Source: Cryptomeria japonica
Taxonomy: Eukaryota; Streptophyta; Pinopsida; Cupressales; Cupressaceae
DNA: 64,000 bases
NCBI RefSeq assembly: GCF_030272615.1
Contig: NC_081406.1
Span: 144,267,041-144,331,040, forward strand
Direction of reading: 5' to 3'
The position numbers were made by a program, and so were the translations under genes. The first letter of the stretch is position 1, and each line of letters begins with the position of its first letter. Below the pieces are notes generated by a model. That model was given only the letters and a program-made list of their open reading frames with translations, did not search any database and was not told where the DNA came from. Positions 1 to 11,903 of the stretch are shown here, piece by piece.

Positions 1-1698
1 CTCATTTTATTTGAAAGTGGTTACTGTTGTTTATATCCAATCGCTATCCTTTTCTGTGAAGATAAAAGTATATTGTCTTTCTTGAAAGAAGAAGAAAGAT
101 TGTTGTCACATCCTATTTTATTTTCAAAGTTGTAGTTAGATAGGGGGAGCCTTCCCTTGATTAGGAGAGTTTTTACTCTTATGCTGTGATTGAAACCACA
201 ATTTTGTATATTTTCCCAAGTGTACAAAATTTTGAACCAACACATCCTATATCAAGTATTTGTCATCTTCATACCAGGATTGGGTACTAATTTATGAGTA
301 GGGTATGTAGGTACGTATAATATGACTTACTCCCATCTATTCAAGCGCTTCCCACTAGAAAAGGATTATTGGTGTATTGTGCACTACACCATGGGTCCCA
401 TCCATTTCTTGATCTTTAGCACCAACAACATTGGTGGCAAGTAGGGGAATCTAAGCATTTGTTGTATGGGTAAGGGATTCGGTGTATCTCATACTACACC
501 ATGGGTCTATCCTCCAACCCAAAGGTTATGTAGGCTTATCAGAGACTTCCCAAGTAGTGACCTACCAACCCAGTGGATTCCAACTATCAATGCCTATATG
601 TCATCAACGAAGAGTTTGTCCTCCTAGGAAGAAGTAGCTTGCAACTAATATCACCTTGTGACCTTAGTGGTATAGTCAACTAACTTCTCCCTCATCCTGG
701 GTAGCACTTGGCATCAGTCACCCCTATGCTTTAGGTGACCACCAGTGTAGCCTTCGATACTACAGTTAGCTCTAGTTACCACTACCTGCAGAGTAAGGCA
801 ACTACACGTGCGACCATTCCCGTATCATATCCAGGGTAGCTCTTAGCAATCTTCACCTCCATGAACCAAGTGAAGGCTAGCTAAACCTAACAGTGGTACA
901 AGCATTGATCTTTGGCATAGTCCAAAGACTGCTTGTCACTGCTTCAATAATCCTAGAGGTTCAATTCTTGGGTCGTCTCTAGCCCGAGGTTTCCTACCAT
1001 TCTATGATGAGTAGAGCATTTAATCAAGGCTACTATGGTCACCTGGGTCCAACTCAAGGAGTCACTAACTAGAGATGTATCCATCAAGAAGGAAGTTGAA
1101 TGAACTCAAGTCAACAAGATCCAACTTCCATGCATTGCACGACAATCTCAATTTAATTTAAAAGTCCAGTTTTAAGTGGTAAATAATTAGTGGCAGCGAG
1201 ATTTCCCATGATCATTCCCTTAGTCATGGCTCATTTGAGTCACATTTCCAGCATTGAGAAGGGGTGGTTATAATGACAAATATAAGGCAAATTGGTAGTT
1301 AAATGGTGAGTTTCTTAACTCCCTTAGGAAGACCATTGCCAGTATACTAACAACAAATACAGCATGAAAGATTTGAAAGTCGGAAAAGAAGTTGAGATTA
1401 CTATGCTTGCCATAAAGAGGAAATAGCTGCCCATAGGCTTCTTTAAAAAATTACAATAAATTCAAACTAAGTCCCAACAAATAGAAGCGCAAATGCTACA
1501 ACATTGTAAGAGAAGCCAAGCCTACTATGCTCACCATAAAGAGGAAATAAATGCAGAAAGATGCACTAGAAACTTAGAGAAATGAACATCCAAAGGTGAT
1601 CATATCCAAAAACACCAACAAACAAAACATGCAATGCCATTCAACAAAAATTCTCACTTCGTGACAACATTGAGAAAAATTTGACAACAAATAGATGC
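1..1698. other. Gene-free decayed DNA
   Basis: I find no supportable gene here; open frames are short and have no recognisable motif. A short direct repeat containing ACTACACCATGGGTC occurs near 383-398 and again near 493-508, about 110 bp apart. The block at 125-145 has a purine-rich GGGGGAG tract like a retroelement polypurine tract, but no LTR can be recognised next to it. Confidence 0.5.
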
Positions 1699-1708
1699 AC
1701 AATCCAAT

Positions 1709-2596
1709 TTGCAAAGATGCATTATATGCAAGGAATTTTGCCCGAGAATGCTTGTTCATTCATCAAATACTAATGCTACTTGCAAAAGATGTTTCAATGA
1801 AAAAGGAATACATCAATTCTTATCATTGAACAACATGGACCTAAAGGAACAACTTGTTGTGTTGAAAAGCATCTCCCAGGTGGAAGAAATATGCATTGCT
1901 AGAGAGAACCTAGTATTACAAGTAACCCACACTCTTGGAGGCTAGTATAAATATAGTGGTCACACAATAAGGTTCATAGTAGAAGAAGAATTAGATGTGC
2001 TCTTAATTCGAAGATTGCATACACAAGGGCATTATTACAACTGTTATGTGACTAGAAGTCACGTTAGAGACGCATTGCATTACAAAGTCAAATACAACCC
2101 ATACCATAATGATGTTACCATAAATGTTAAATATTTAACACAAATCCTTGAATAAAGAACAGACATTTCAACAATGCTTCATACCATTGAAATAGATGAA
2201 GACATGGTGATACCAAATAATGAAGTAGACATTGATGAAGACCAAAATGAAAATAGCATAGTTGATACATCATCATTTATGTCTAAATTGCCAAGTAGAC
2301 GTCGTTAACTAGAAATTATTAAGCAAACATTAGAACTTGAGGACAACACAAATAACATTATTGAATAACATAAAATATACTCATTTCCAATAAATGAACG
2401 CAATACTAAGAGTTTGCTCGATATGGCATTTTCAACTCTCTTTCCAAATGGATCTGCATTACACATGCAACCATGAATAAGAGAAATACAAATGCTTGAG
2501 TATACATTACAATTGGTGAGATTTCATGACCAAAGATTCAAAAGGCATCTGAAATTTCAATATTTTATCTTCAATGTTATTCCATCAAAACCCTAA
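1709..2596 (+). pseudogene. Helitron RepHel N-terminal remnant
   Basis: This is a broken copy of the N-terminal part of a Helitron replicase-helicase, the rolling-circle transposon protein. One frame can be followed for almost 890 nt. It shows a C-x2-C / C-x2-C pair (CIIC and CKRC), then NNMDLKEQ, EEICIAR and, after one stop, YKYSGHTIRF. This order (zinc pair, NNMD, E-x2-IAR, GGQYGYSGH-like block) is typical of the region before the Helitron replicase domain. Further on, MAFSTLFPNGSA and RFHDQRFKRHLKFQYF match the Helitron-like N domain pattern FPTLFP...R..RF..H..F.YF. At least five in-frame stops make it non-functional. The HUH nickase and helicase parts are not seen; the frame ends where a LINE fragment begins. 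The first codon used is not a real start. Confidence 0.8.
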
Positions 2597-3755
2597 GAGG
2601 AAGCGCCTTTCGAGGAAGCAATATCCTCAAAGTTAAATAATTGTCAAAAGTGTTAGACCAATAAGTAGTAGGGCCCTTTCTGTGACCCTGAGAACAACCC
2701 AAAGCCAAATGGCCGATATCAAATCAATGACAACAATAGAAGGGAAACCCCTGATAATCCAACCATCAAAACCACATCACCGTAAAGAGGTAAGGAAAGA
2801 TCAATATCCACCACAAAACGAGCAAAAATTGAATGCCCCATGAATGAAGTGGAAAAATTAACCTTCAAAAAAAGGCCAATAGAGTTTCCAATAGCTTCGA
2901 AATAGGAATTCTCCCAAACCTAAAAGGGGAGATCCAAAAGTCGCACCCACACCAAACACACATTAACTGGTTTAGTAAGGGGGTTGAAAGAACAAGGCAA
3001 GGCTTAAGGGAGAGGGAGTTCTCTCCTCAAGACCATAACTTCCCTAAGACCATAACTTCCTTAAAAGATCAAATCTTTGTCCTCCATAGAAGAAAAAGCA
3101 ACAATAAATGAACCTTTTGCACAAGGGAAAGTTCTATCTTACCAAGCTTGAGAGGCCACCAAGAGCCCACAACCCAACAGTGAAGATCTAGAAGGGAAGG
3201 TAAAAGACCAGAAAATTTGCAAACCAAAGCAATTCAGTGGTAGAAATCTTCAATCTCCACATCAACACCACAGACAACCACAGGGGGGGCCCAAGCAACC
3301 AAGAGGACAAGAAAGCCTAAAAGGAGGATGAGCTGGCCTAGCAACCTAGGCAAAACTCCTAACATCCCCAACCCCCACACCAGAGGAAGAAACCCCTACA
3401 AAATTAGGTACCAAAGGAGGCTCAAAAGAACTAAGAAGGCACGAACCTAGAATAGGGGATGAAAAATCCTAACGAAGCGAAGCAAAGGTGCCCAACTATT
3501 GGCAGAGGGCGAGAGAGAAGCATCAAATACCTCCCCAACACCTCCAAACGCAGCCACAAGGCGTGAACCAACCATAATAGAGACCAAAACCACCATAGAA
3601 GCACCCAACATAGCATTCACAGCAGACACAAGCTGTACACACCACAAACACAGAGCAATAATCCTTGTTAGATAACAACGCATCAGATGTAGGAGACTTC
3701 GAAAACTCTGGGCAGGAGAACTCATGAGCAGAAGCGAAAGCCATTCCATTCATCC
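2597..3755 (-). pseudogene. LINE ORF1-like remnant (DUF4283 plus zinc knuckle)
   Basis: Read on the minus strand from about 3753 downwards, this is a decayed ORF1 of a plant L1-type LINE or a related DUF4283 protein, the RNA-binding partner of the LINE reverse transcriptase. Visible blocks, spread over two or three frames, are NPLTKPVNVCLVWVRLLDLP, EAIGNSIGLFLKVNFST, ARFVVDIDLSLPL and a knuckle-like GHLALGC. The order VWVRLP-LP, IGN-LG, AR-CVEIDLS, GHLA-C is the usual DUF4283/zinc-knuckle signature. The first 300 nt (3753-3450) encode a hydrophobic stretch that I do not recognise. Several frameshifts and stops are present. It lies directly after the Helitron remnant and probably interrupted it. 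No endonuclease or reverse transcriptase domain is visible. Confidence 0.7.
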
Positions 3756-5354
3756 ATAAAAAATATATACTTTATATGTTACTTTCTAATAGTTTCACAT
3801 TAACATATTATAAAATTTAGTTGTCTTTATATTTAAAAAATATAATGTTGGTTCTAAATAGTTTTTCTTTCATGATCATGACATGATAAGCTTCTGCACC
3901 TGCTGTCACTATAGGTTATCCCTCTTGACATAATTAGAAGACATAAACAAACATTTCATCGAATACAAATATTTGCACCACAAGAAATAATTTCTCCAAG
4001 ACTTATAAATTTAGTATCTGATAACAAAAAAAAGGGAAACATCAAAATTTAATATAATCAATGCTCGAAGGCAAGGCATAAGTTTAGATGAGGTTGTAGA
4101 AGATGTCATTGTCAAATTAACTCGACACAGAAAACATTCTATAAACGCCCTCAAGAGATTGCAGAAGAAACCTTATCATTAAGAACAGCATTAAAGGAAA
4201 CACCAAAGTTAATATGATTCAGCAAATACCATCAAGATGGTGAGGACCTATTCCAGAAAATTAAAACAGTTTTAGATCCAACATGCTGTGTAACACAAGC
4301 ATTTGATTTATCACGTCAAACCCCATCAAAAGCAAGTGTTTTAAGATTCAACTAGCGGATAAAAGGCCATGATAAAGAAATGATAAAAGATAGCAGGTAC
4401 TCCATTTCATCTGATATTATTATGGCAATCTTCTAAATAACAAAAGTATGTCTTCAAATTGCGCATTTCAAATCTGTCACAGGCAAAGAATGAAAGCAGA
4501 AAGACAAAAAACAGATCATTATACAACAATTTTGTTTATCCGCATTTCAAGTATTTAATCCATACAACCTATTGGCATAAGGATATTCAACCTGAATATT
4601 AATTGATTCTAACATCATACCTGTTCACCCTCAGTTCAAACCCATTCTACGAGTTTGCAAAGGTCAAGTTAGACAATTACAGATTAAGGTGTATCACACA
4701 ACAATTTATTTGCACTAATTTACAGATAATGATGCACATGTACTTTTTGCCATTGCTAGTCCTCAGAAGCTGGAGACTCGAATCATGTAGTCAGATGATT
4801 GAGAAACCAGCTATTGAACATAGTTCAATTTCAACTAGAGCTTTTTCCTTACATGGTGACTAAACGTGAATACCAAATTGCTTTGAAAATAATCTCGTAG
4901 CATGCAATGTGTAAGAGAATCACATGTTCCCCTTCCGTTCCCAGCGTTCCTTAGTATCAAGCCTGTCATAATTCAAATAATAAAAACATAAATAAATCAA
5001 TTGTTAAGTTCTAGACCTGAATATCTCAACTATTCAAATATAAGAAAGATTAACCGAAAAATTGAAAAGAAAAGTGAGCAGACAGACATGTATTTATTAT
5101 ATTGACCAAAAATGGACTTCATGCGTACCCTATTGTTTGCTAATTTACAATTAGATTGATAAAAATGCAGCGGATGAATTTCTAGCTGTTAATGATGGCT
5201 ACCTTGGCGACTCGTTCAGCATATTAAAAGTGGATAGGTAAGTATTTATACTTCTTTTGTTGTGAATAGTTAATAACCATTATATATGGCCATTAATGCA
5301 TTGATAAATTTAATTTGGCTCGCATGATTTATCATTAATATCTGCAGTTCCAGA
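3756..5354. other. Gene-free AT-rich DNA
   Basis: No gene can be supported. A short open stretch near 4597-4705 (+) reads like coding sequence (SNIIPVHPQFKPILRVC...) but has no recognisable family and stops after about 36 codons. It could be an exon relic or chance. Confidence 0.4.
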
Positions 5355-6006
5355 AAAATTAACTTCTTGATCAATATTATACTAAGCTTCTGGATTCAAC
5401 TGTGAATATTTTGTTTGAATCAATGTTTCAGATCACACTCCATGATCCATCATCAGGATGAGAGAAAGCTAATGAAAGAAAAATGGATAAATTGCAGACC
5501 AGATAGCTTAAAAAAAAATGAGAGGGTAGATGAGGTGCACAACTAACTAGGATAAACCAAAAATAAAAATAAAATACTCCTGCATTTATATTTTCACGCA
5601 TATATATATGTTCATTTCCTTTTGAGCATTTATGCACTCTCTTATACATTTGCATTCTTTTTTGTATGGGTTTGTTCTTTTGTTTCTTAGCCATCTTTGT
5701 GCTCCTTTCATTTTTCTATTCTTAGTTTTTATTTTTATCCATTGTTTTTCTTTTCTTTTCTTTAGTCCGTTTTTTCCTCTTTCCTTTTTATGGATTTTTA
5801 TTTTTATTTCTACTCTCTTTTTTTTGGTTTGTCCTACTTAGTTGTGCACCTCATCTACCCTCTCCTCTCCTTTTTAAGCTATCTAGTCTACAATTTATCC
5901 ATTTTTCTCTCATTAGCTCTCTCTCATCCTGATGATGGATCATGGAGTGTGATCCGAAACATTGATGCAAACAAAATATACACAGTTGAATCCAGAAGCT
6001 TAGCAT
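5355..6006. repeat. Long inverted repeat (foldback-like)
   Basis: Two arms of roughly 180-220 bp face each other: left arm about 5355-5577, right arm about 5810-6006. Shared blocks in opposite orientation include CTTCTGGATTCAACTGTG, GATCACACTCCATGATCC and GAGGTGCACAACTAA. The T-rich loop between them spans about 5578-5810. The right arm continues beyond the copia insertion at 11904-11935, where ATAATATTCATCATGAA matches the outermost left-arm sequence in reverse. The structure is therefore older than the copia element. It resembles a foldback or MITE-type element, but no terminal target duplication could be assigned. Confidence 0.75.
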
Positions 6007-6657
6007 TGTTAATGCAATAGTAGCTTCTACAAGATAAGACTTCTCTAACCCGTTAATCTCCTTTATTCTGTTATGGTCTATTCATCTATGCTATTAGATT
6101 ATCTGATTTATGCTTTCCGAACTGAATATGTTTATCAGATTGTAACATTGATCATGATTATGATATTGGCATTGGATAAAGATGGATTAGATCGACGACT
6201 TGCTTAACATAGTTAAGCGTCGATCTAAATGCTATCGGACTAATAACCCGATAGCATATTAATATTATTTGTTATTGAGTTTAGTTCATACCGATAAACA
6301 TTTATAATCGGGCCATTAACAAAGCATCATAACTAACACCATTTCAACCGAGTGTTTGAGTATTAAATGTTAGTTACCAAACATAACCGAAATCGGGATG
6401 TGCAATATGGAAAGACACCGATCAATAGGTGCCTTGATCGGTCATGTCTAAAAGACATGACTGGTCAAGACATCTATTGACTGGTCTTCTAAAACATATA
6501 AAACCCGACATGAATCATTTGGAGAAGACATATAAAAATATTAATGATCTCTCTCCTTCAACCTGCAACAAAACAATCAGATTATCAGACAATATAATCA
6601 TATAAAATTCTCACATATATAATTTGTTCTTTTATTGCAATTGAATAAAGCTTTACA
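6007..6657 (+). repeat. Copia 5' LTR
   Basis: It begins TGTTAATGCA and ends CTTTACA, directly before the primer-binding site. It contains a perfect inverted repeat around GATCGACG...CGTCGATC near 6191-6226 and several ACCGATCA/TGATCGGT inverted motifs near 6417-6450. TATAAAA at about 6496-6502 and a second TATAAAA at about 6531-6537 are TATA candidates. Confidence 0.95.
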
Positions 6658-6674
6658 TGGTATCAGAGCGAGGC
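6658..6674 (+). promoter_or_regulatory. Primer-binding site (tRNA-iMet)
   Basis: TGGTATCAGAGCGAGGC begins immediately after the LTR. TGGTATCAGAGC is the plant retroelement site complementary to the 3' end of initiator tRNA-Met. Confidence 0.9.
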
Positions 6675-6746
6675 TAATCGAATCTGAGGCTATTCAATTT
6701 CTGAATAATTCAAGAACAAAATTATATATTATATCACATTTCCAAA

Positions 6747-9700
6747 ATGGCCAGCGCTATTAGATTTGAAGATAGACTCGGAGGTAGCGATGATTTCTCA
6801 GCTTGGAAGTTTAGAATCAAAATGATTTTGAGAGAAAACAAAGTTGATTCATATGTTCAAACTGAACATGTAGCACTCGAGAATGAACCCAACAAAACAG
6901 CATGGATTGAGGGAAATGAAAAGGCTATTAAAATAATAGTTGATGGGGTAAGAAACAACATAATGCCCATCATAAAGAAACAAGAGACAGCTTACAAAAT
7001 GTTCAAAGCACTTGAAAGGACATTTGAGATATCAAATGCAAGTCGTACTCTGGCATTGAAACGAGAGATAAATCATATCACGATGAACAAAGGGGAGACA
7101 ATCAACTCCTACTTCATGCAAATATCAACCCTAAGAGATGAACTTGCAACCCTTGATTATGAGATCCAGAGTAAAGAATTAACACTCACTGCTCTAGATG
7201 GGTTGCCCAGTGGATGGAGCACATTTGTCCAAAGGCATTAGTGCAAGGTCCAAATATCCTAAGTTTGAAAGGTTAAGAGATGATTGTCTCCAAGAAGAGT
7301 CGAGATTGAACAAAATTGGAATAAAACAAAAGAACATAGACGAAAACCTTCAAGTCCTAAATACAAACGCAAATAAGAAAGTAAGAAGAAGCAATTTAGA
7401 AAAAGAAAAAGTCATCAAGGCAAGAACACTCCAAAGAAAGACCTATCACATATTCAATGTTATAGGTGTGACAAATTCGGACACTATGTTGCGAAATGTT
7501 CGGAGAGAGCCAAACAAGCCACATTTGTCAAAGTAGGAAAATCCAAAAGGGAAGATGACTTTGAGAACTATGTCCTCTACTCAGCACTCACAAGCCATAC
7601 AACAAACAAGTCTAACTCATGGGTGATCGATAGTGGTTTATCCAGACACATTACCGGTTTTAGAGAAGTGCTAGACTCCATGATAGAGGAGAATGATGAG
7701 GAAGTGACCATCGGAGATGATTCCTCACATCCAGTCAGAGGAATTGGAACCTGCATCATCAAATTAAAGACAGGCATGTCATTGCAACTTGAAGGAGTAC
7801 TATATGTCCCCGGCATCAAAAGAAATTTAGTCTCCATATTAGCACTAGAGGATAATGGATACAGAGTGACCTTCATGAAAAACAAGGTGTTGGCTTGGAC
7901 GAGAAATTCTACCATCAAGAAAGCTAAAGTCATTGGACAAAGACAAGGCTATTTGTATGAGCTATGCACAGAGCCCAACTTAGCCTTAATTCATGAAGCC
8001 ACAAATGCAAATGAGGTGTGGCATAGAAGACTAGACCACCTGAATTATAGGGCTTTATCATCTATGGGAAATCTTGTCACAGGTCTACCTAAGTTGAAGC
8101 AATATCATTCAGAGGCGTGCAAGGGATGTGCCCTAGGTAAAAATACCAAGGGTGCCTTCCAAAATAGTACTAGGAAGACAAGCAAAATATTATAATTAGT
8201 TCATTCTGATGTATGTGGACCTATGTCCGAACCCTCTCTAGGGGGATTTGTGTATTATGTAATATTTGTTGATGACTACTCTAGGAAAACTTGGATCTAC
8301 TTTCTGAAATGTAAAGAATCAGAAGAGATCCTCAATAGGTTTAAAGAATTCAAATCACTAACGGAAAACTACTCAGGAAATAAAATTAAAACCCTAAGAA
8401 CTGACAATGGGGGGGAATATACTTCAGAATTATTTAAAGATTTTTGTAAAAATTCAAGGATTAAGAGGGAGTTAACAATACCTTATAATCCTCAACAAAA
8501 TGGGGTCGCTGAGAGGAAAAATACGACTATTGTAGAAGCTGCCAAAGCCATGATCCTTGATCAAAATCTAAATATCAAACTTTGGGCAGAAGCAACTAGC
8601 ACTGCGGTATATATACAAAACAGATGTCCTCACTCCCACCTTAAAGATAAAACTCCTGAGGAAGTCTTCACCAAAATAAAGTCAGATATCAGCCACCTTA
8701 GGATATTTGGGTGTCCTGTCTATATACATGTACCTAAAGAGAAAAGACTAAAACTAGAACCTTCTAGAAAAAGGGGAATACTTGTAGGATATAGTGAAAC
8801 ATCCAAGGCCTATAGAATTTATATACAAGGTCAAAGAAATATTGTAACTTAGTAGGGATGTAATCTTTGAAGAAGACTTAGCCTTCAAAAGAGCCCAAAG
8901 TACAATAGAACCTAAAATCTATATCCCTACTCCTAACATAGAAGAAGATCCTACTCTTGAGCTTCAGAGGGAGAATCCTGAGGAAACTATAGGTGAAACT
9001 CAAAACCCACCTAGAGAAAAACTCAAGAAAAGACCACTATGGGCCACCAAGACTGTAACAGAAGCTCAGAACTTTGTTGCTCCTTCAGGAACCTTCAGGG
9101 AAAGTAAAAGGCCTAATAAATTCACTAGCTGTGTTGCCCTTATGAATGATCTCTCTAAAGTTGAACCAAACAATGTATCAAATGCACTTGAACATCAAGT
9201 ATGGAAGGATGACATGTCTGAAGAGTATCAATCCATTATGAAGAATGATGTTTGGGAGATCGTTCCTAGGCCAACTAAGAAATCTATTGTTTCATCTAAA
9301 TGGTTTTTCAAGATCAAACATGCTGGAGATGGCAGTATTGAAAAACACAAAGCCAGATTTGTAGCTAGAGGGTTCTCACAAAGGGAAGGAATAGATTATG
9401 AAGAAACATTTGCACCTATTGCCAGATATACATCGATAAGAGCTATATTAGCCATTGCAGCAACAAAGGGATGGAAGGTACACCAGATGGATGTTAAGAC
9501 AACATTTTTAAATGGTGAGATCTCAGAAGAAATCTACCTAGAGCAACCTGAAGGGTTTGAAATTCATAATGCAGAGTCTCATGTATGTAGACTTAAGAAA
9601 GCTCTCTATGGGCTCAAACAGGTTCCCAGGGCCTGGTATGAAAGAATTGACACCTATCTCTCAAAACTAGGTTTCACTTAAAATGATGCAGATCCTAATC

Positions 9701-10689
9701 TCTACTACAAAAGAAATAAAAGTGATATGCTAATATTGATTTTATATGTTGATGACCTATTAATCACAGGAGATGATCACCTTATAGATCAATGCAAGAA
9801 AGATCTATCCACAGAATTTGATATGAAGGACTTGGGACTAATTCATTACTTCCTAGGGTTAGAAGTATGGCAGAATTCCAATAATATTGTACTAAACCAA
9901 GGAAAGTACATCTTGGACATTTTGACGAGATTCGAAATGCTAAACTGTAGGCCCATGACCTCTCCTATGGAAACCAACTTACATAAATTTAAAGAAGCAG
10001 CGGCAGAATCACAGTCCACTGATCCTACTCAGTATAGGCAGATGATTGGGTCCCTAATGTATCTATTATATACAAGGCCAGATATCTATTATGCTATTAA
10101 TGCTCTAAGTCAGTTTATGTGTGAACCTAAGGAGATACACCTAGTGGCAGTAAAACATATTATGAGATACTTACAAGGTACCCTAAACCTTGATCTTAAA
10201 TATGAGAAAGTTGATATAGATCTACACGGATTTACAGATTCAGATTGGGCTGGCAACGTGGCTGACAGAAAAAGCACTTCAGGGTGTTGTTTCAGTTTAG
10301 GTTCAGCCATGATATCTTGGATCAGTAGAAAGCAGTCTTCTGCAGCTCAAAGTTCCACCGAGGCCGAATATGTTGCAGCTTCTATGGCTGCCCAAGAGGC
10401 AGTATGGCTTAGGAAGTTGTTTGTGGGATTGTTTGGAAAACGTATGAAACCTACTATTATTCATTGTGACAATTAGAGCTGCATAAAACTTTCAGTAAAT
10501 CCAGTATTCCATGACAGGTCCAAACATATTGAGATCCCATACCACTATGTACGAGATATGGTTGACAGGAATGTAATTCAATTAGAATATGTTTGTACAA
10601 GAGATCAAACTGTAGACATTTTGACCAAACCTCTTTCTAGAGTGAAGATTGATCACTTCAGAAAAGGTTTAGGTATGATAGAAAGGTAA
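6747..10689 (+). pseudogene. Copia gag-pol polyprotein, inactivated
   Basis: About 1,314 codons, a normal length for a copia polyprotein. It starts at the ATG beginning MASAIRFEDRLGGSDDFSAW, a gag start. Domains in order: gag (6747 to about 7440); a CCHC knuckle, C-x2-C-x4-H-x4-C, at 7458-7499; protease with DSGLSRHITG near 7629; the GAG-pre-integrase block WHRRLDHLN near 8022; integrase with D in DDYSR, D in RTDNGGEY and E in NGVAERKN; reverse transcriptase with YVDDLLITGDD near 9748; RNase H with DSDWAG, STEAEY and CDN near 10468. Stops interrupt it at 7239-7241, at several codons after that in gag, at 8193-8195, 9679-9681 and 10474-10476 (CAG to TAG after CDN). A +1 frameshift lies at about 8846, between integrase and reverse transcriptase. 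Every catalytic motif is still readable. Confidence 0.95.
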
Positions 10690-11237
10690 TCTGCTTTGTA
10701 AATAAGATGTTTAATGTGTAAACTTCTTTTGTCATGTTGGGACATTTTGGGTTTCACCCCCTGTGTTCATATCTAAGAGGTGACGATCTCTCAGATTATG
10801 AACACTTGTATGCAAACATCATAAGGTGACGATCTTATGATTCTCTAAACCAGTTATCATGTTGGATCTTTGGTATGTCATGGATGTGCCATGATGGTGT
10901 TGTGGTAAAACATTTGTATAAAATGTTTGTGCACATATCACAGCCTGGATAAGATGAGAATTTAACCATCCTCATATGTTTATCTGTAGTATTGTGTGTT
11001 TAGGCAATACTAATATCACGTGTTCAGGTGATATCTTGTCATAATAAAATGATGAATCTTCTATATCACATGGTTAGGTGATACTCTATGTCACATACTT
11101 AGAGTGATGTTTTATATTTGTATCTTGTGTCCTGATGGTACTTCATATCATATGTATAGATGATATATATTCTTGGAGACTGACATTATTCTGGTTATGA
11201 AAGAGAAATGTGATGCAGGTTACTTTATCCATCTTCC
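10690..11237 (+). other. Copia 3' non-coding region with hairpin array
   Basis: This 0.55-kb stretch between pol and the polypurine tract carries a chain of short inverted repeats. Clear ones: 10763-10805 (outer stem GTGTTCAT/ATGAACAC, inner AGAG/CTCT, loop GTGACGAT); 10818-10841 (stem ATCATAAG/CTTATGAT, loop GTGACGAT); 10878-10894 (TCATGG/CCATGA); 10908-10928 (AAACATTT/AAATGTTT, loop GTATA); 10988-11011 (AGTATTG/CAATACT); 11013-11034 (ATATCAC/GTGATAT, loop GTGTTCAG); 11064-11083 (TATCAC/GTGATA, loop ATGGTTAG); 11145-11166 (ATATCAT/ATGATAT, loop ATGTATAG). In most of them the loop is 8 nt. Known copia elements do not need such an array, so its role is open. Confidence 0.8.
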
Positions 11238-11252
11238 AAAGCTAAGAGGGAG
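11238..11252 (+). promoter_or_regulatory. Polypurine tract
   Basis: AAAGCTAAGAGGGAG lies immediately before the 3' LTR and is where plus-strand synthesis would start. Confidence 0.8.
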
Positions 11253-11903
11253 TGTTAATGCATTAGTAGCTTCTGCAAGATAAGACTTCTCTAACCCATT
11301 AATCTACTTTATTCTATTATGGTTTATTCATCTATGCTATTAGATTATCTGATTTATGCTTTCCAAATTGAATATGTTTATCAGATTGTAACATTGATCA
11401 TGATTATGATATTGGCATTGGATAAAAATGGATTAGATCGACGACTTGCTTAACATAGTTAAGCGTCGATCTAAATGCTATCGGGCTAATAACCCGATAG
11501 CATATTAATGTTATTTGTTATCAGGTTTAGTTCATACCGATAAACATTTATAATCGGGCCATTAACAAAGCATCATAACTAACACTGTTTCAACCGAGTG
11601 TTTAAGTATTAAATGTTAGTTACCAAACATAACCGAAATTGGGATGTGCAATATGGAAAGACACCGATCAATAGGTGCCTTGATCGGTCATGTCTAAAAG
11701 ACATGACCGGTCAAGACATCTATTGACCCGTCTTCTAAAACATATAAAGCCCGACATGAATCATTTGGAGAAGACATATAAAAATATTAATGATCTCTCT
11801 CCTTCAGCGTGCAACAAAACAATCAGATTATCAGACAATATAATCATATAAAATTCTCACATATATAATTTGTTCTTTTATTGCAATTGAATAAAACTTT
11901 ACA
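11253..11903 (+). repeat. Copia 3' LTR
   Basis: Same length (651 bp) as the 5' LTR, with about 25 substitutions, mostly transitions, and no indel seen by eye. It ends CTTTACA and is followed by the target duplication AGCAT. Confidence 0.95.

Larger units (their letters stand above)
6007..11903 (+). mobile_element. Complete Ty1/copia retrotransposon (5.9 kb)
   Basis: The element has two 651-bp LTRs (6007-6657 and 11253-11903), a tRNA-iMet primer-binding site, a gag-pol region in the order gag, protease, integrase, reverse transcriptase, RNase H (copia order), a polypurine tract and a perfect target duplication AGCAT (6002-6006 and 11904-11908). About 25 mismatches counted by eye between the LTRs (near 4%) show that it is not a recent insertion. 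The coding region is broken by stops and at least one frameshift, so this copy cannot move by itself. It sits in the right arm of the inverted repeat at 5355-6006. The unusual part is the hairpin-rich stretch between pol and the 3' LTR. Confidence 0.95.
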
